A DNA stretch of 64,000 nucleotides, taken from assembly GCA_907163375.1 (NCBI GenBank), contig CAJQUW010012947.1:43624-107623 (forward strand), given 5' to 3'. Below the pieces are notes generated by a model that did no database searches, was not told the origin of the DNA, and worked only from the letters and a program-made list of their open reading frames with translations. Both the position numbers and the translations under genes were made by a program. Of this stretch, positions 54,680 to 64,000 are shown piece by piece; position 1 is the first letter of the stretch; each line of letters starts with the position of its first letter. Origin of the DNA: Prostheceraeus crozeri (lineage: Eukaryota; Platyhelminthes; Polycladida; Euryleptidae).

Positions 54680-55740
54680 TAGTGATGCAAATGGAAAATT
54701 TTCCACTGGAAAATTTTGAAATTTATTTTTTGGTGATTGACGTTTTTGCCTTTGTTTTGGAGACTTATTATAGTCGTTTGAAAAGACTATGTAATATTCA
54801 AAGACCGGAAACTTCTCTATCATCCCTGTATGTAACTTTTGTAGCCATTTGCTATCGACGCACAGCGAGTAACCAACTGCACCTTTTCCATGTCTATTTC
54901 AGATCCTTCCAAATGAATTTCAGACATTGGATGGATTTCAGATTTCTCTAGCTGAATTTCATATATCTGTCAGAAACTCAACTTTGAAAAGATTTTAAAT
55001 TCAACTGCAGATCTGCAATTCATGTGGATCATATCTGAAATTCATTTGGGAAGATCTGAAATCGAATTGGAACTATGAACAGAAATGGAGGATGTGTATC
55101 CTCAGCGAAGATGTCGGAAAATAGACCAGAAGTTAGAGGCTATCATAGATATTCCTTTGCTCATCACAGATATCTTTAGTGACCAAATATCTCACGAGTT
55201 TGCAGTCTTTGAGTCATCCAATATGGTCACTCATGAATGCTGCGTGGACTGTGTGCTTATACTTCACTTGTTCATCAACACATGAAGAATTTGTATCACT
55301 GATCAACGCTGCATAATAAAGCTTAACTTTCAAGCTATTAAGCAAACTCCAAAATGAAGTACATTATTTTTGCTGCAGATCTTTCACATTGCATGAAATT
55401 GTGCCGATTGTAAAGCAAGATTCAAGTTATCCCAAACGGTGTCTGTGTGATAGTTAAAAATGCTAACAATTTATAGTACAAGCCACTGCGGTGGCAAAGG
55501 AATGTTCAAAAATCCGCGGACGGAACTCATGTTGCTAACGATCGCTCAATCGAAATAATGATGAAATTAAGAGTTTTAGACCCAATTTATTGGTACGTAT
55601 AGCTTCCTCGGCAGTGGAAGCGCTGAAATTATAAGACCTATCAAAAAAATCAAAGCTTTCAAAATTTTTCAAAATTTTCCATAACTTTCCAATATTTTCC
55701 AATTTTTTCCATAATTTTTTCCGGAAAATTTTCATCACTA
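54680..55740. mobile_element. hAT MITE, copy B (1061 bp), perfect 8-bp duplication
   Basis: The element starts TAGTGATGCAAATGGAAAAT and ends ...GGAAAATTTTCATCACTA, which is an inverted terminal repeat of TAGTGATG. CCTACTCT flanks it on both sides (54672-54679 and 55741-55748), a perfect 8-bp target duplication typical of hAT. It aligns in inverse orientation with copy A at 15985-17001, including AATCCGCGGACGG and the TTTCAGATC fold-back segment (54895-55070). No transposase is present. Open stretches inside, such as the one at 54514-54951, are chance frames. Confidence 0.9.
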
Positions 55741-55748
55741 CCTACTCT

Positions 55749-56083
55749 ACGGGTTTTACAATCGATATAGTAATGCGCAAAGCTCCTCGATTGCTTTGGT
55801 CATATGTTCTCAAAGCCATTGCTCAAAGCTTATTAAATGAACCACAGAGCTAATTGGTGCATGCTTTTTCTTGGTGAGGATTTTTTAAACTACTCGTTTC
55901 AACATGATTACGCTTGATTTTGTCTGCTTTGTGACTGATCATTGCGCGCAGCACGAGCATGTTGTGTGTATCAATGTGAAGTGTCGAAGGCTTCGGCATC
56001 GCTACCAGACGTGTTGGGCGAAGCAATGATTTAGTATAGACCATAGTTTATGTACGAGGACATTGTCTTCCAATTTCGCGTGA
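55749..56083. other. Non-coding DNA, nothing recognised
   Basis: Single-copy-looking sequence between two MITEs. No coding motif seen. Confidence 0.4.
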
Positions 56084-56529
56084 CCGGTGTGCCAGTCAAT
56101 TAAACTCCCGCCAAAATTTACTCCCCAGTAAATTTTTCCTAGGATATTTTTACTCCCCCCTGACAAAATTTACTCCCCCAGTAAAGAGTTAGATATCTCT
56201 GATATGAGATAGAATTTCACAATTCTGATTGCAGATTCGTTCTTAGGAACCTCACTTCCAAAAAAGAAAAATCGCATTTACTGAGCAAAAACTGGGTTTT
56301 TGTGGGATAACAATGACAGATTTGAAATCAGTGAGTCAAACTGCATCGGATATATGCTAAATTTACTAGGGAGTAGAATATTCTAGGCCAAATTTACTGG
56401 GGGAGTAAATTTTGTCAGGGAGGAGTAAATATTTCCTAGGCAAATTTTACTGGGGGAGTAAAAATTTCCTAGGAAAAACTTACTGGGGAATAAATTTTGT
56501 CAGGGAGTAAAACTAAACTGTTACACCGG
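56084..56529. mobile_element. MITE of about 446 bp with CCGGTGT ends and ACTCCC...AGTAAA words
   Basis: The left end CCGGTGTGCCAGTCAATTAA and the reverse complement of the right end (CCGGTGTAACAGTTTAGTTT) are inverted. Inside, the words 'AAATTTACTCCCCCAGTAAA' and 'TTTTTCCTAGGA' occur several times in both orientations, so the DNA could fold back almost entirely. I could not define a target duplication. No ORF. Confidence 0.65.
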
Positions 56530-57500
56530 CATTTAATGATTGCTAGGCAAATTCTGTCGTGAGGTTAGACAGTCTATGAGATACGCCCTTATTGGCCTGA
56601 TTAAAGGCATTATTATGGCCATAGATTACGGCCTAACCGGCAATAGATTTGTTGGTTGTGTCGTGCAGACATTTTCAAAGGCAATTCCTTTTATTCAAGA
56701 AAGTTCAATAAAGATCTGATTAAAGACATCAGTAGAAAAGAGCAATGAGGTCCTCCACTTTGACATAAATCGTGCGTGCTGAAGTTGCGATAAAAAAATC
56801 TGACGTCTTTACACTCTTCAGAGTGGCGTTCGTGGAAATATGCAAAGATACTTAAGAAATATGCCATTCAATTCACCACAATGTATCCAAGTTGCTTTTC
56901 TCCTATCACAAACACAACATGGCAGCTATCCAGCATAATCAGTCATGGAATGTCACCGTTCATGGTTTTCCATGCTTCGGAAATGAAAGATCTTCTACGT
57001 TTGTGATTCAATCGACTGTATGCTTCTCACAACACAACAGCTTTAATTGAATTGATGAGCATAAATATGACAGCCTGTTGTGCTTTCATTATCCTACCAC
57101 TTATCTGGAGTCATGACTGCAATCCATCACATTGAATAGCTAGGAAACTCTAGAAAGTATACATTCTTAATCAGATTCCTTCGGAAAAATTGAACGAATT
57201 TTTCTCCAGAAATTCCTCAGTTTGTTGTTTAATTATTTATGAGATTTGAACAATGCTTTTCTCAGATATATCTAAGTTGTCGAAGATAATCTGCCTCCGT
57301 CATCGGGTAATGCAGCATCGTTTTCTTGATCATGCTGATGTAAACAGTATGTGTAAAAAAATAATGTGTGAACAAATAATATGTGCAATCTTATTTTATG
57401 CATGAACTTAAAGAATGATTTAAGTGTTTAAAAAAATATATGCACAAGTAAAACATGCAAATCATACTATCACGCTCAAAAATTTTGGTCATTTAATTCA
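56530..57500. other. Non-coding DNA, nothing recognised
   Basis: A+T-rich DNA without a supportable gene or repeat. Confidence 0.4.
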
Positions 57501-58442
57501 TCCAATTACAATGCAAGGAACGAATGAAAAGATACAACGCGTTGAGAAAGTTGCTCACGTCCCTCAGAGCTTTTTCATACCCTCTGAGACCTGAGGGGGC
57601 TGACCCCTTTTACAAATTTTTAGTTAATCTTGTTACATCAATGTCAGATCATTTGAAAAGTTGATTTTGAGTAAAGCAATGATGCTTGCGTGTAGCAGGT
57701 CGATATAACTAATCCTTTGAGTGTCTCAGCCTTCTCAGTATACACATGCGAAATTGTGGTGTTTTTGTAATACAGCTTGCTATCACCATGTAACCTGAGA
57801 TAGTTTATTTTAATGAAATTGATTTATTACATGCAGAATAACCCTTACATTTGACCATCTTTTCAAATTTATTCATGCCAATCGTAAATATGCCTAAACT
57901 GAGCCATAGATGCTGCATTTTAAGGCCCTCAAAACAGCTGTGGAGATCTCAAACTCATCAATTACTGTTATGAATACTTCGCCAATAGTCTGCTGTCAGT
58001 GTTGAGTTATGAAATCAATGATAACTTTTATTTTGAACATAGATTGGTGCTGATTTGTTCATGTAGGCCAACCAGTCATGTACGATCATATGCGAAAGCA
58101 AAATATTCACAATTTGCGATCTTCTATCGCAACGCACATGTACGAACATGATGTAGACATTGAATAAATGAATTTCACTCATCATACACCACCGTGGACA
58201 TGCAAAAAATCATTTTTCATTTGACATTAAAAAAATTGTTATGGGAATTTCTACACCCTCTGAGACCTAAGGGATGTCCAGTGGACCCCCTTGGCCTATC
58301 TACTATGCTTCTACTGATTCAAGTGAAATGAAATTACACATGCAGATTTACTGTCAAAAGTGACAATTTTGCATGGGCATGAGCGGTTGATAAATCAAAT
58401 AGAAAATATGGCTGGACCCCCTTTCAGGTCTCTGAGGGTTAA
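57501..58442. repeat. TTAACCCTCAGAG-ended repeat, about 0.9 kb
   Basis: The right end, GGTCTCTGAGGGTTAA at 58427-58442, is the complement of TTAACCCTCAGAGACC. The phrase 'CCCTCTGAGACCTGAGGG' recurs at 57578-57598 and 58255-58273, and a related CCCTCAGAGC lies at 57561. The 57501-57567 part matches 30403-30470 inverted. TTAA at the end suggests a piggyBac-type target, but the left end is mutated or missing, so the boundary and family are uncertain. Confidence 0.4.
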
Positions 58443-59091
58443 GAAGCTGTAAAAGTTGACTACGGTATTATTGAGATTCTACAAAACGTTATGAGTTCCA
58501 TGAGTGATTCAACTCTCTGAATTAAGCCACGAATCTGTAGCTCAAGAAAATGTTAGTCATCCATGAGATACTTCCGATGCCTGGAGCTACAATCTTCCGT
58601 TGCGTCCGCACATGCAGTGCGCACATGTACTTATGCATAATTCTTCAAGTCAAGAAAATAACTAGCATTGAAATTGATATCAGATTATCAGACTCCTAAT
58701 AAATTTTGATTAATCTTCATTAAAGTTTGTAACTCATCTGAATGTTTTTGTAAATACAATGTGTGATAGTCATAATGTAAATTGATTTGTATAAATATTA
58801 TGATAGTGATAGTGACAGACGCCTGAGGATGGCTGCCTGTAGCGGCTGAAGGGCATCTTTGAAATTTTCAAATATCTATATTTTTAAGTATTTTTCACGA
58901 ATTTCAAAATGCATTGATGATTTCGTGAAAAAATATCTTGTTAAATAAAGATCATTAATAATTGTTAAGTAGGTATTATCACATCCCATTAGTCATCAAG
59001 TATCAAGGATGCAGTCTGAAGTATCCCGTGGACTATTTCACCGGCCTACGTCAAGCGAAAGGTTGGAGAGAATGCTGCCCTTCTAGAAGAA
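58443..59091. other. Non-coding DNA with a Penelope-type end signature at about 58826
   Basis: GCCTGAGGATGGCTGCCTGT followed by AGCGGCTGAAGGGC (58824-58857) resembles the CTGA-GA-stem-GAAA signature found at Penelope-like termini, here with the stem-loop GCTGCC-TGTA-GCGGC. No nuclease or RT coding was found nearby on this strand. Confidence 0.35.
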
Positions 59092-59276
59092 ATGATGCCC
59101 AATGACCTAATAATGAGGCGGAACGCAAGAAGGAAAATTACGGGTTCACCAACTATGAGAATGGCCACATGGAATGTAGGAGGCATGTTTAAAAGATCGG
59201 GCTTTTTTCTCGATGTAATGCGGAGAAGGCTAATAGACGTGTTGCATGCAGGAAACGAGATGGAGGGGAGGAAATA
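59092..59276 (+). mobile_element. RTE-like LINE, start of the endonuclease domain
   Basis: The frame reads MRMATWNVGGMFKRSGFFLD, then VMRRRLIDVL and EMEGRK. This is the first strand and helix of the RTE-type AP endonuclease (LR.ATWNVGSM..R.GE..D.M.RR..DVLC.QE..W.G.K). The Glu-bearing QE(T/V)RW motif is altered to GNEMEG. The frame is cut off exactly where the fold-back element begins. No continuation was found after the element. Confidence 0.7.
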
Positions 59277-60004
59277 GTTCGGCAGCCAGAACGAGTTTCT
59301 GCAGGGAACGAGGCCGAAAGTGAGACTTTCACAGAATGATGTACACCCTATGCCTACTACGAATCGGCACGTCTGCCGAGTTCTATTGAGTTCCTCTTCC
59401 TGTCAAACAGGATGAAAGAAAATACATGTAAATCCAATGGGACGCAGATTGCAGTTTTTGGCTAAAATTAAATTTTGTATGTTTTCTATGATTAAACGAA
59501 ATGTACCGGTACTAAGACTAGAGTCATAATTTTTAGCATGGAATGTCTTCAGGTCATTTCCTATGATGTGCATGTGCTTTTATCATGCTTCTAATCGGCA
59601 ATGTATGTGAGAATGTTGTTCAATGTGGATAAAGTTGCTCAAAATGTCTGTGTTTGCCGACACTAAGAGGCTCGCCAAATCTAAATGCGTTTAGCTATAT
59701 GGACAGGGGTGCATGAAAAAGAAAAGAAATGACCTGAAGACATTCCATGCCTAAAATTATAACTCTGAGCTTAGTACTTTTCGTTTAATCATAGAAAACA
59801 TACAAAATTTCATTTTAGCCAAAAACTGTAATCTGCGTCCCATTGGATTTGCATTTGTTTTTCTTTGATCCTGTTTGACAAGAAGAGGAACTCACTAGAA
59901 GTCGGCAGACGTGTAGATTCGTAGTAGGCAAACGGTGTACATCATTCTGTGAAAGTCTCACGTTCGGCCTCGTTCCCTGCAGAAACTCGTTCTGGCTGCC
60001 GGAC
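59277..60004. mobile_element. Fold-back DNA element, copy 1 (728 bp)
   Basis: The left arm starts GTTCGGCAGCCAGAACGAGT and the right arm is its reverse complement, ending ACTCGTTCTGGCTGCCGGAC. The arms stay alike for about 270 bp, so nearly the whole element is a palindrome. TA lies on both sides (59275-59276 and 60005-60006), which fits Tc1/mariner-like targeting. It interrupts an RTE endonuclease fragment. There is no ORF of its own. Confidence 0.8.
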
Positions 60005-60175
60005 TAAAATGCGAGGTGTTTTGGAGCACAGGGCGTCAGATACAGGTTCTTCTAGCAAGGCTGCGATGCCGCAGTATTTGCCTTGTCTTTGCAATCTGCT
60101 GAATGGTTCTTTTTTTTATTTGGAAGACAAAATCACCAATTTCTATCGTTGTTTTCACCCGTTTCTATCCATTTT
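60005..60175. other. Short spacer, nothing recognised
   Basis: This spacer lies between the fold-back element and the Penelope-like fragment. An open plus-strand frame reads out of the fold-back arm into it, but it has no protein motif. Confidence 0.4.
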
Positions 60176-61990
60176 CTATCTAAAGCTATTTGAGAACCTA
60201 TCTGGTATTAAAGTATCGATTGATGTTTGCAGCCAATAATTAAGCCCTTCTATGCCCAAGTCATGAAGGATGCTAGTATATAGAGCTACAACGTGAAACG
60301 TTGCGAAAATAGTCTGATGATCAACTTCTTTGGGAAGTTTATTTAGAAAGTGAAACATGTCTCTGCAATGGCTGAGCAATTTGTTCACTAAAGGTTTCAA
60401 TAATTCGTCTGACAGTTCACTCATTCTTGAAGTAGGAACAACAGAATTATTTATAATATGTCTAAATTTTAATTGTTCAGGTACATGGCTATGTATGTAA
60501 ACAAGTTTATCAATATTAACATTCTTGAAATGATCATTGTGCTTATAAGACCATATAAATATGGAATTTTGGTATTAAATTTTATCAAATATGAACGCTC
60601 TTTTTTCGCTAAACTCATTTCATTAGATTCTAGTAATTGTTTTACGTGTATCTCATTTAAGGTAGTAAATGGATTATATTGCGCAACCGGTGAATATGTT
60701 TGAAGGTCCGTTAAATGTTCTCGATAAATTCTCCGTTCGTAAAAATCAGAATCTAAAATCACAAATGCCCCACCTTTATATGTTTTGGTTTTCAGGATGT
60801 GTAGATCCTGATTATTTTTGCAGGAAACTAATTGAACGATTGTCATTAAAAGAAATGTTGTGTTTATCCTAGTTGGCTCTGACACATTAGCTACATTATT
60901 TTGAATTATATTTATCAAGGAATCTAGATCTGTGTTTTGACTTTTAGGTGGATCAAAATTACTTTTGCTGTATTTTAAATTAAAAGAATTATCCTAGGTG
61001 TCATTCTTAAAATGATCCCTAAGGCGTAATTTCCTACAGAACTGTCATGTGTCGATTTTTATTTCACCAATATTTGATTAAGGATAAGGAATGAACTTAC
61101 AACCTTTGCTCAAAACACTACGACATTCATCATTTAGGGTCGCAGAAAATAAATTGATAGTAGAGACAATTATTATTATGGTCTCTCAACAATTATTGGT
61201 CTGCATTTGACTCATTATTATCAATAGCATCATTCGGAAATATGTCATTATTCCTATTGCACTCATAATTCGTATTAAACCGATAAGGTCTGTTTCTTCC
61301 ATCAAAGTGATTGAAACGATTTTGGTTGACTGGATTTCTATCTGGTCTGTAATATCTTCGGTTTTGGTATTGATAGTTAGATCTACCTTCAGATCTATAA
61401 CCTTGTCTGTTTTGGTTTTGATAATTTTGTTTGTTTTGGAAGCGAGGTCTAGGCCAATTTCCGGTAAAATTTTGATTAGCAGTACGAAATTGTTATTTTC
61501 GTAATCACAGTGAATTTGACAATGTTTGTTATTACTTATAAGATAAGACTGATCATCTATCGCCGACAAATGCTTATTAGATGAGAAAAACTTTGATTTA
61601 GTTTCCTATGATTCGTTACTTTTAGTTTCTTCACTTTTTTACTCTCTCAAGCCACTTACTAATTTGGAGCTGCGCCTCATTGGGAGGAAAATATCTTCAC
61701 ACTTTTGCCATTCTATCATAAAAATCTATTTTAATTTTTGCCGTCGTTCTCAGTTTGTTTATCTCATTTTTGACATCATTGATGCACAATGATTCAATAA
61801 ATTCTACGCCACATTCTAGTTCTTGTGTAGAATTTCGTTTAAATTTCTTAGGAATTTATTGATCAGGTCATTGATCCCAGTTTCATAAATATCAGCGATG
61901 CCGAAGTTCCTAATTGATTCATAATGTAAAAATTTACTTATTGTTAATTTTTTGTGCCAATTGATTGAACTTGATTGAATTTACGGCTGC
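60176..61990 (-). mobile_element. Penelope-like retroelement, N-terminal half of the RT ORF
   Basis: Several minus-strand stretches line up in Penelope order. NDVKNEINKLRTTAKIKIDF (about 61.75 kb) comes first, then an Arg/Asn/Tyr-rich stretch (QNRQGYRSEGRSNYQ, about 61.4 kb). A 'VLSKGLKF'-type box near 61.1 kb follows, then LKTKTYKGGAFVILDSDFYE (the ADKGGA.V box, about 60.8 kb), KFNTKIPYLYGL (P..YGLPK box) and ELLKPLVNKLLSHCRDMFHF with FATFHVVALYTSILHDLGIE (motif A region, D altered to H). The later RT motifs and the GIY-YIG nuclease are missing. It is decayed, with several stops and frame changes. It ends about 170 bp from the fold-back element. Confidence 0.75.
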
Positions 61991-62743
61991 TAAGGAATTT
62001 TTGTCTCTAATTTATTTCAATTCTGAGGACAACTTTCTCGATGTATATACATTAAAATTGGGCAGTGATAGACATGCGTCGGTCATCTAATGCTCTTTCT
62101 TTTACCCGAAAGAAACACTGTTTTTTTATCAGAATGCATTAAAGTAACCGTACTTCATTTGGGTCTAGTACGAGACATATACTACTACATATCCTTTTCA
62201 ACGATCCAAGTACTTTTCGGGAATCAATTTCCGCAGTTTATTTCGTCTGGACAGAGTGATAGTATTGCCGTGATGATCAGATCATCGGCGTTTTTCTGCC
62301 CCGCTTCTGTTTCTCGAGTATGAATTTCTTCTATTTACTGTATTTGGGCAGATCGAGTTGCTTTGATAGAACAGCTTTCGTTTTCACTCACCCAACATGC
62401 ATTTTAGAATAGCGGCTGGATCTGTAGGGTGGTTCAAAAAATCGAAAGTTGGAAAAGTCAGGGTGCACGTCTCTAAATGTACTTTGGTAAGAAAAGTGTA
62501 TATGTGAAGTCTTAAGCTCGATTGGTCAAGGTTTAGGGGTCGCCAGTTCAAATGTGCAAAAATTGCTAAAAATAGCCATGACGTCATCACGTGACCTCGA
62601 ATGACTTTTCTGGCCTTGTAAAATGATAGACTAGGGTCACATTTCAATCTGTTGGTAATATAGTATATTGCTCTAAAATGCTTAATTTTATCGAAAAATA
62701 CCATTTAAGGTCCGAAAATAATGCCTTTGGATGGGGCACGTGA
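61991..62743. other. Non-coding DNA, nothing firmly recognised
   Basis: An open minus-strand frame of 106 codons at 62384-62704 has no motif I know. It may belong to the neighbouring old element or be chance. Confidence 0.35.
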
Positions 62744-63127
62744 TCAACCCCTAATACCACGTTCAAATAACGTGTACATTTCTGCATCTTGCAGTAAATG
62801 AATGCTCTCTTTCGTCATCTTGAAGGCTGACTGATAGGACAGACCCGGCAGACTAACAAAATGAACGGGGTCTAAGGCGTCCTGTTCTAATGTGACTTTC
62901 CTAAAAGTCTCAAACACGTCATTCAACAGATAGACGTCTAATTTTAAGTAGGCAAGCATATAGTCACCAAACGTGCGGCACCTAAATTCTAACCATGCTT
63001 GCTCTGCATGCCTATAATCATCCAGCGAACAGTCCTCACCCGTCAAATCATTTTTAAATTTATCGATGGACGGAAGGGATGTTTCTTTCAATGTATCCAT
63101 TGAACTAAAATAACTATAAGGAAACAC
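62744..63127 (-). mobile_element. Polinton/Maverick-type DNA polymerase B fossil
   Basis: The minus strand encodes a segment with FPYSYFSSMDTLKETSLP, CRTFGDYMLAYLKLDVYLLN and FVSLPGLSYQSAFKMT, ending FERGIRG. These are boxes of the protein-primed family B DNA polymerase of Polintons and related virus-like elements (the exonuclease region with L..DV.LL.DVF, followed by PGLSW.A.LK.T). Only this small part of the polymerase remains and the element is broken. No integrase, protease, ATPase or capsid genes were recognised around it. It appears old, since its surroundings are unrelated. Confidence 0.8.
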
Positions 63128-63266
63128 CCCTTTCCGTCGTATCAGACTGTCACTTATGTAATTTATCGGTTTTATCTATCAACAACAGTTACTAGAGCGC
63201 TTCAGATATAATGAAATTAAACAAAATTGTGCAAATATTGCAGAGCGTCCACTCTTTAGTAATATA

Positions 63267-63989
63267 GTCCGGCAGCCAGAACGAGTTTCTGCAGGGAACG
63301 AGGCCGAAAGTGAGACTTTCACAGAATGATGTACTCCCTATGCCTACTACGAATCGGCACGTCTGCCGAGTTCTAGTGAGTTCCTCTTCTTGTCAAACAA
63401 GATCAAAGAAAAACACATGTAAATCCAATGGGACGCAGATTGCAGTTTTTGGCTAAAATGAAATTTTGTATGTTTTCGCTGATTAAACGAAAAGTACTAA
63501 GCCCAGAGTCATAACTTTTGGCATGGAATATCTTCAGGTCATTTCCTTTCATGTTCATGCACCCCTGTCTCTAAAGCTAAACACATTTATATTTGGCGAG
63601 CCTCTAAATGTCGGCAAACACAAACATTTTGAGCTACTTTATCCACATTCAACTACATTCTTGCATACATCGCCGATATAATGCATAATAAAAGCACCTG
63701 CACATCATAGGAAATGACCTGAAGACATTCCATGCCAAAAATCATGACTCTAGACTTAGTATTTTTCGTTTAATCATAGAAAACACACAAAATCTCATTT
63801 TAGCCAAAAACTGCAATCTGCGTCCCATTGGATTTACATGTGTTTTTCTTTGATCCTGTCTGACAAGAAGAGGAACTCACTAGAACTCGGCAGACGTGCC
63901 GATTCGTAGTAGGCATGGGGTGTACATTATTCTGTGAAAGTCTCACTTTCGGCCTCGTTCCCTGCAGAAACTCGTTCTGGCTGCCGGAC
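63267..63989. mobile_element. Fold-back DNA element, copy 2 (723 bp)
   Basis: The ends are GTCCGGCAGCCAGAACGAGT and its perfect reverse complement, flanked by TA on both sides (63265-63266 and 63990-63991). The arms are about 280 bp with few differences, and the interior inverts the TTTGGCATGGAAT...CAGGTCATTTCCT segment. It is highly similar to copy 1 (59277-60004). The two copies lie 3.3 kb apart in the same family orientation, although near-palindromy makes orientation nearly meaningless. Confidence 0.85.
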
Positions 63990-64000
63990 TAATACCATGA

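Noticed and set aside
54514-54951. A 145-codon membrane-like protein
   Set aside because: The hydrophobic look comes from A+T-rich simple repeats, and the frame runs across the border of the hAT MITE, so it cannot be a conserved gene.
59949-60239. A 96-codon plus-strand protein
   Set aside because: Its first third is the fold-back element arm read as protein. The rest lacks any motif.
1-64000. tRNA or rRNA genes
   Set aside because: I looked for B-box-like GGTTCGAATCC and conserved rRNA words on both strands and saw none convincing. A covariance search would settle this.

Overview
The window is animal nuclear DNA, probably from a non-vertebrate metazoan. It has a spliced gene with GT-AG introns whose phases all agree, C2H2 zinc fingers, and a dense, varied transposon load: CR1/L2-like and RTE-like LINEs, several Penelope-like GIY-YIG retroelements, hAT, PIF/Harbinger-like and pogo/Tigger-like elements, and a Polinton-type polymerase fossil. 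There is nothing bacterial here: no operons and no CRISPR. I cannot name the species from the sequence alone.

Region 1 (1-17.4 kb) is dominated by one host gene on the minus strand. I can assemble six exons by eye (17403-17273, 17212-17037, 13429-13246, 11502-11396, 11329-11150, 3110-2425). Every junction has a GT/AG pair and the phases join into one 487-codon reading frame. The protein has an unrecognised N-terminal segment, an acidic linker and five C-terminal C2H2 fingers. Two introns are very short (60 and 66 bp). The 8.0, 1.7 and 3.6 kb introns hold nearly all the transposon debris of this region: LINE fragments, Penelope fragments, a Tigger-like MITE, a fold-back element, an RTE fragment, a hAT transposase fragment and a hAT MITE that ends about 28 bp from a 5' splice site.

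Region 2 (17.6-32 kb) has no convincing host gene. It holds an L2-like LINE 3' end, two Penelope-like fragments (one between inverted arms), a 475-bp MITE, two fragments of a hAT-like transposase family, and a 776-bp PIF/Harbinger MITE with a TTA target duplication.

Region 3 (32.3-52.2 kb) holds a nearly full-length L2/Crack-like LINE with few lesions. Its (TGAC)n tail touches the first base of an 11.6-kb satellite of about 61 monomers of 190 bp. The first 28 monomers keep an exact 190-bp step. The second half mixes in a variant monomer, small indels and a roughly 0.9-kb block that recurs three times. About 2 kb further on is an unrelated satellite of 13 monomers of exactly 192 bp. Both arrays have a sharp left edge and a right edge that decays into single-copy DNA.

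Region 4 (52.7-64 kb) is again transposon debris: a pogo/Tigger-like relic with a PHD-like finger, a second copy of the hAT MITE with a perfect 8-bp duplication, a 446-bp MITE, an RTE endonuclease fragment abutting a 728-bp fold-back element, the N-terminal half of a Penelope-like ORF, a Polinton polymerase fossil and a second fold-back copy.

All calls come from reading the sequence. Family assignments rest on recognised motifs, terminal repeats and target duplications, not on database searches.
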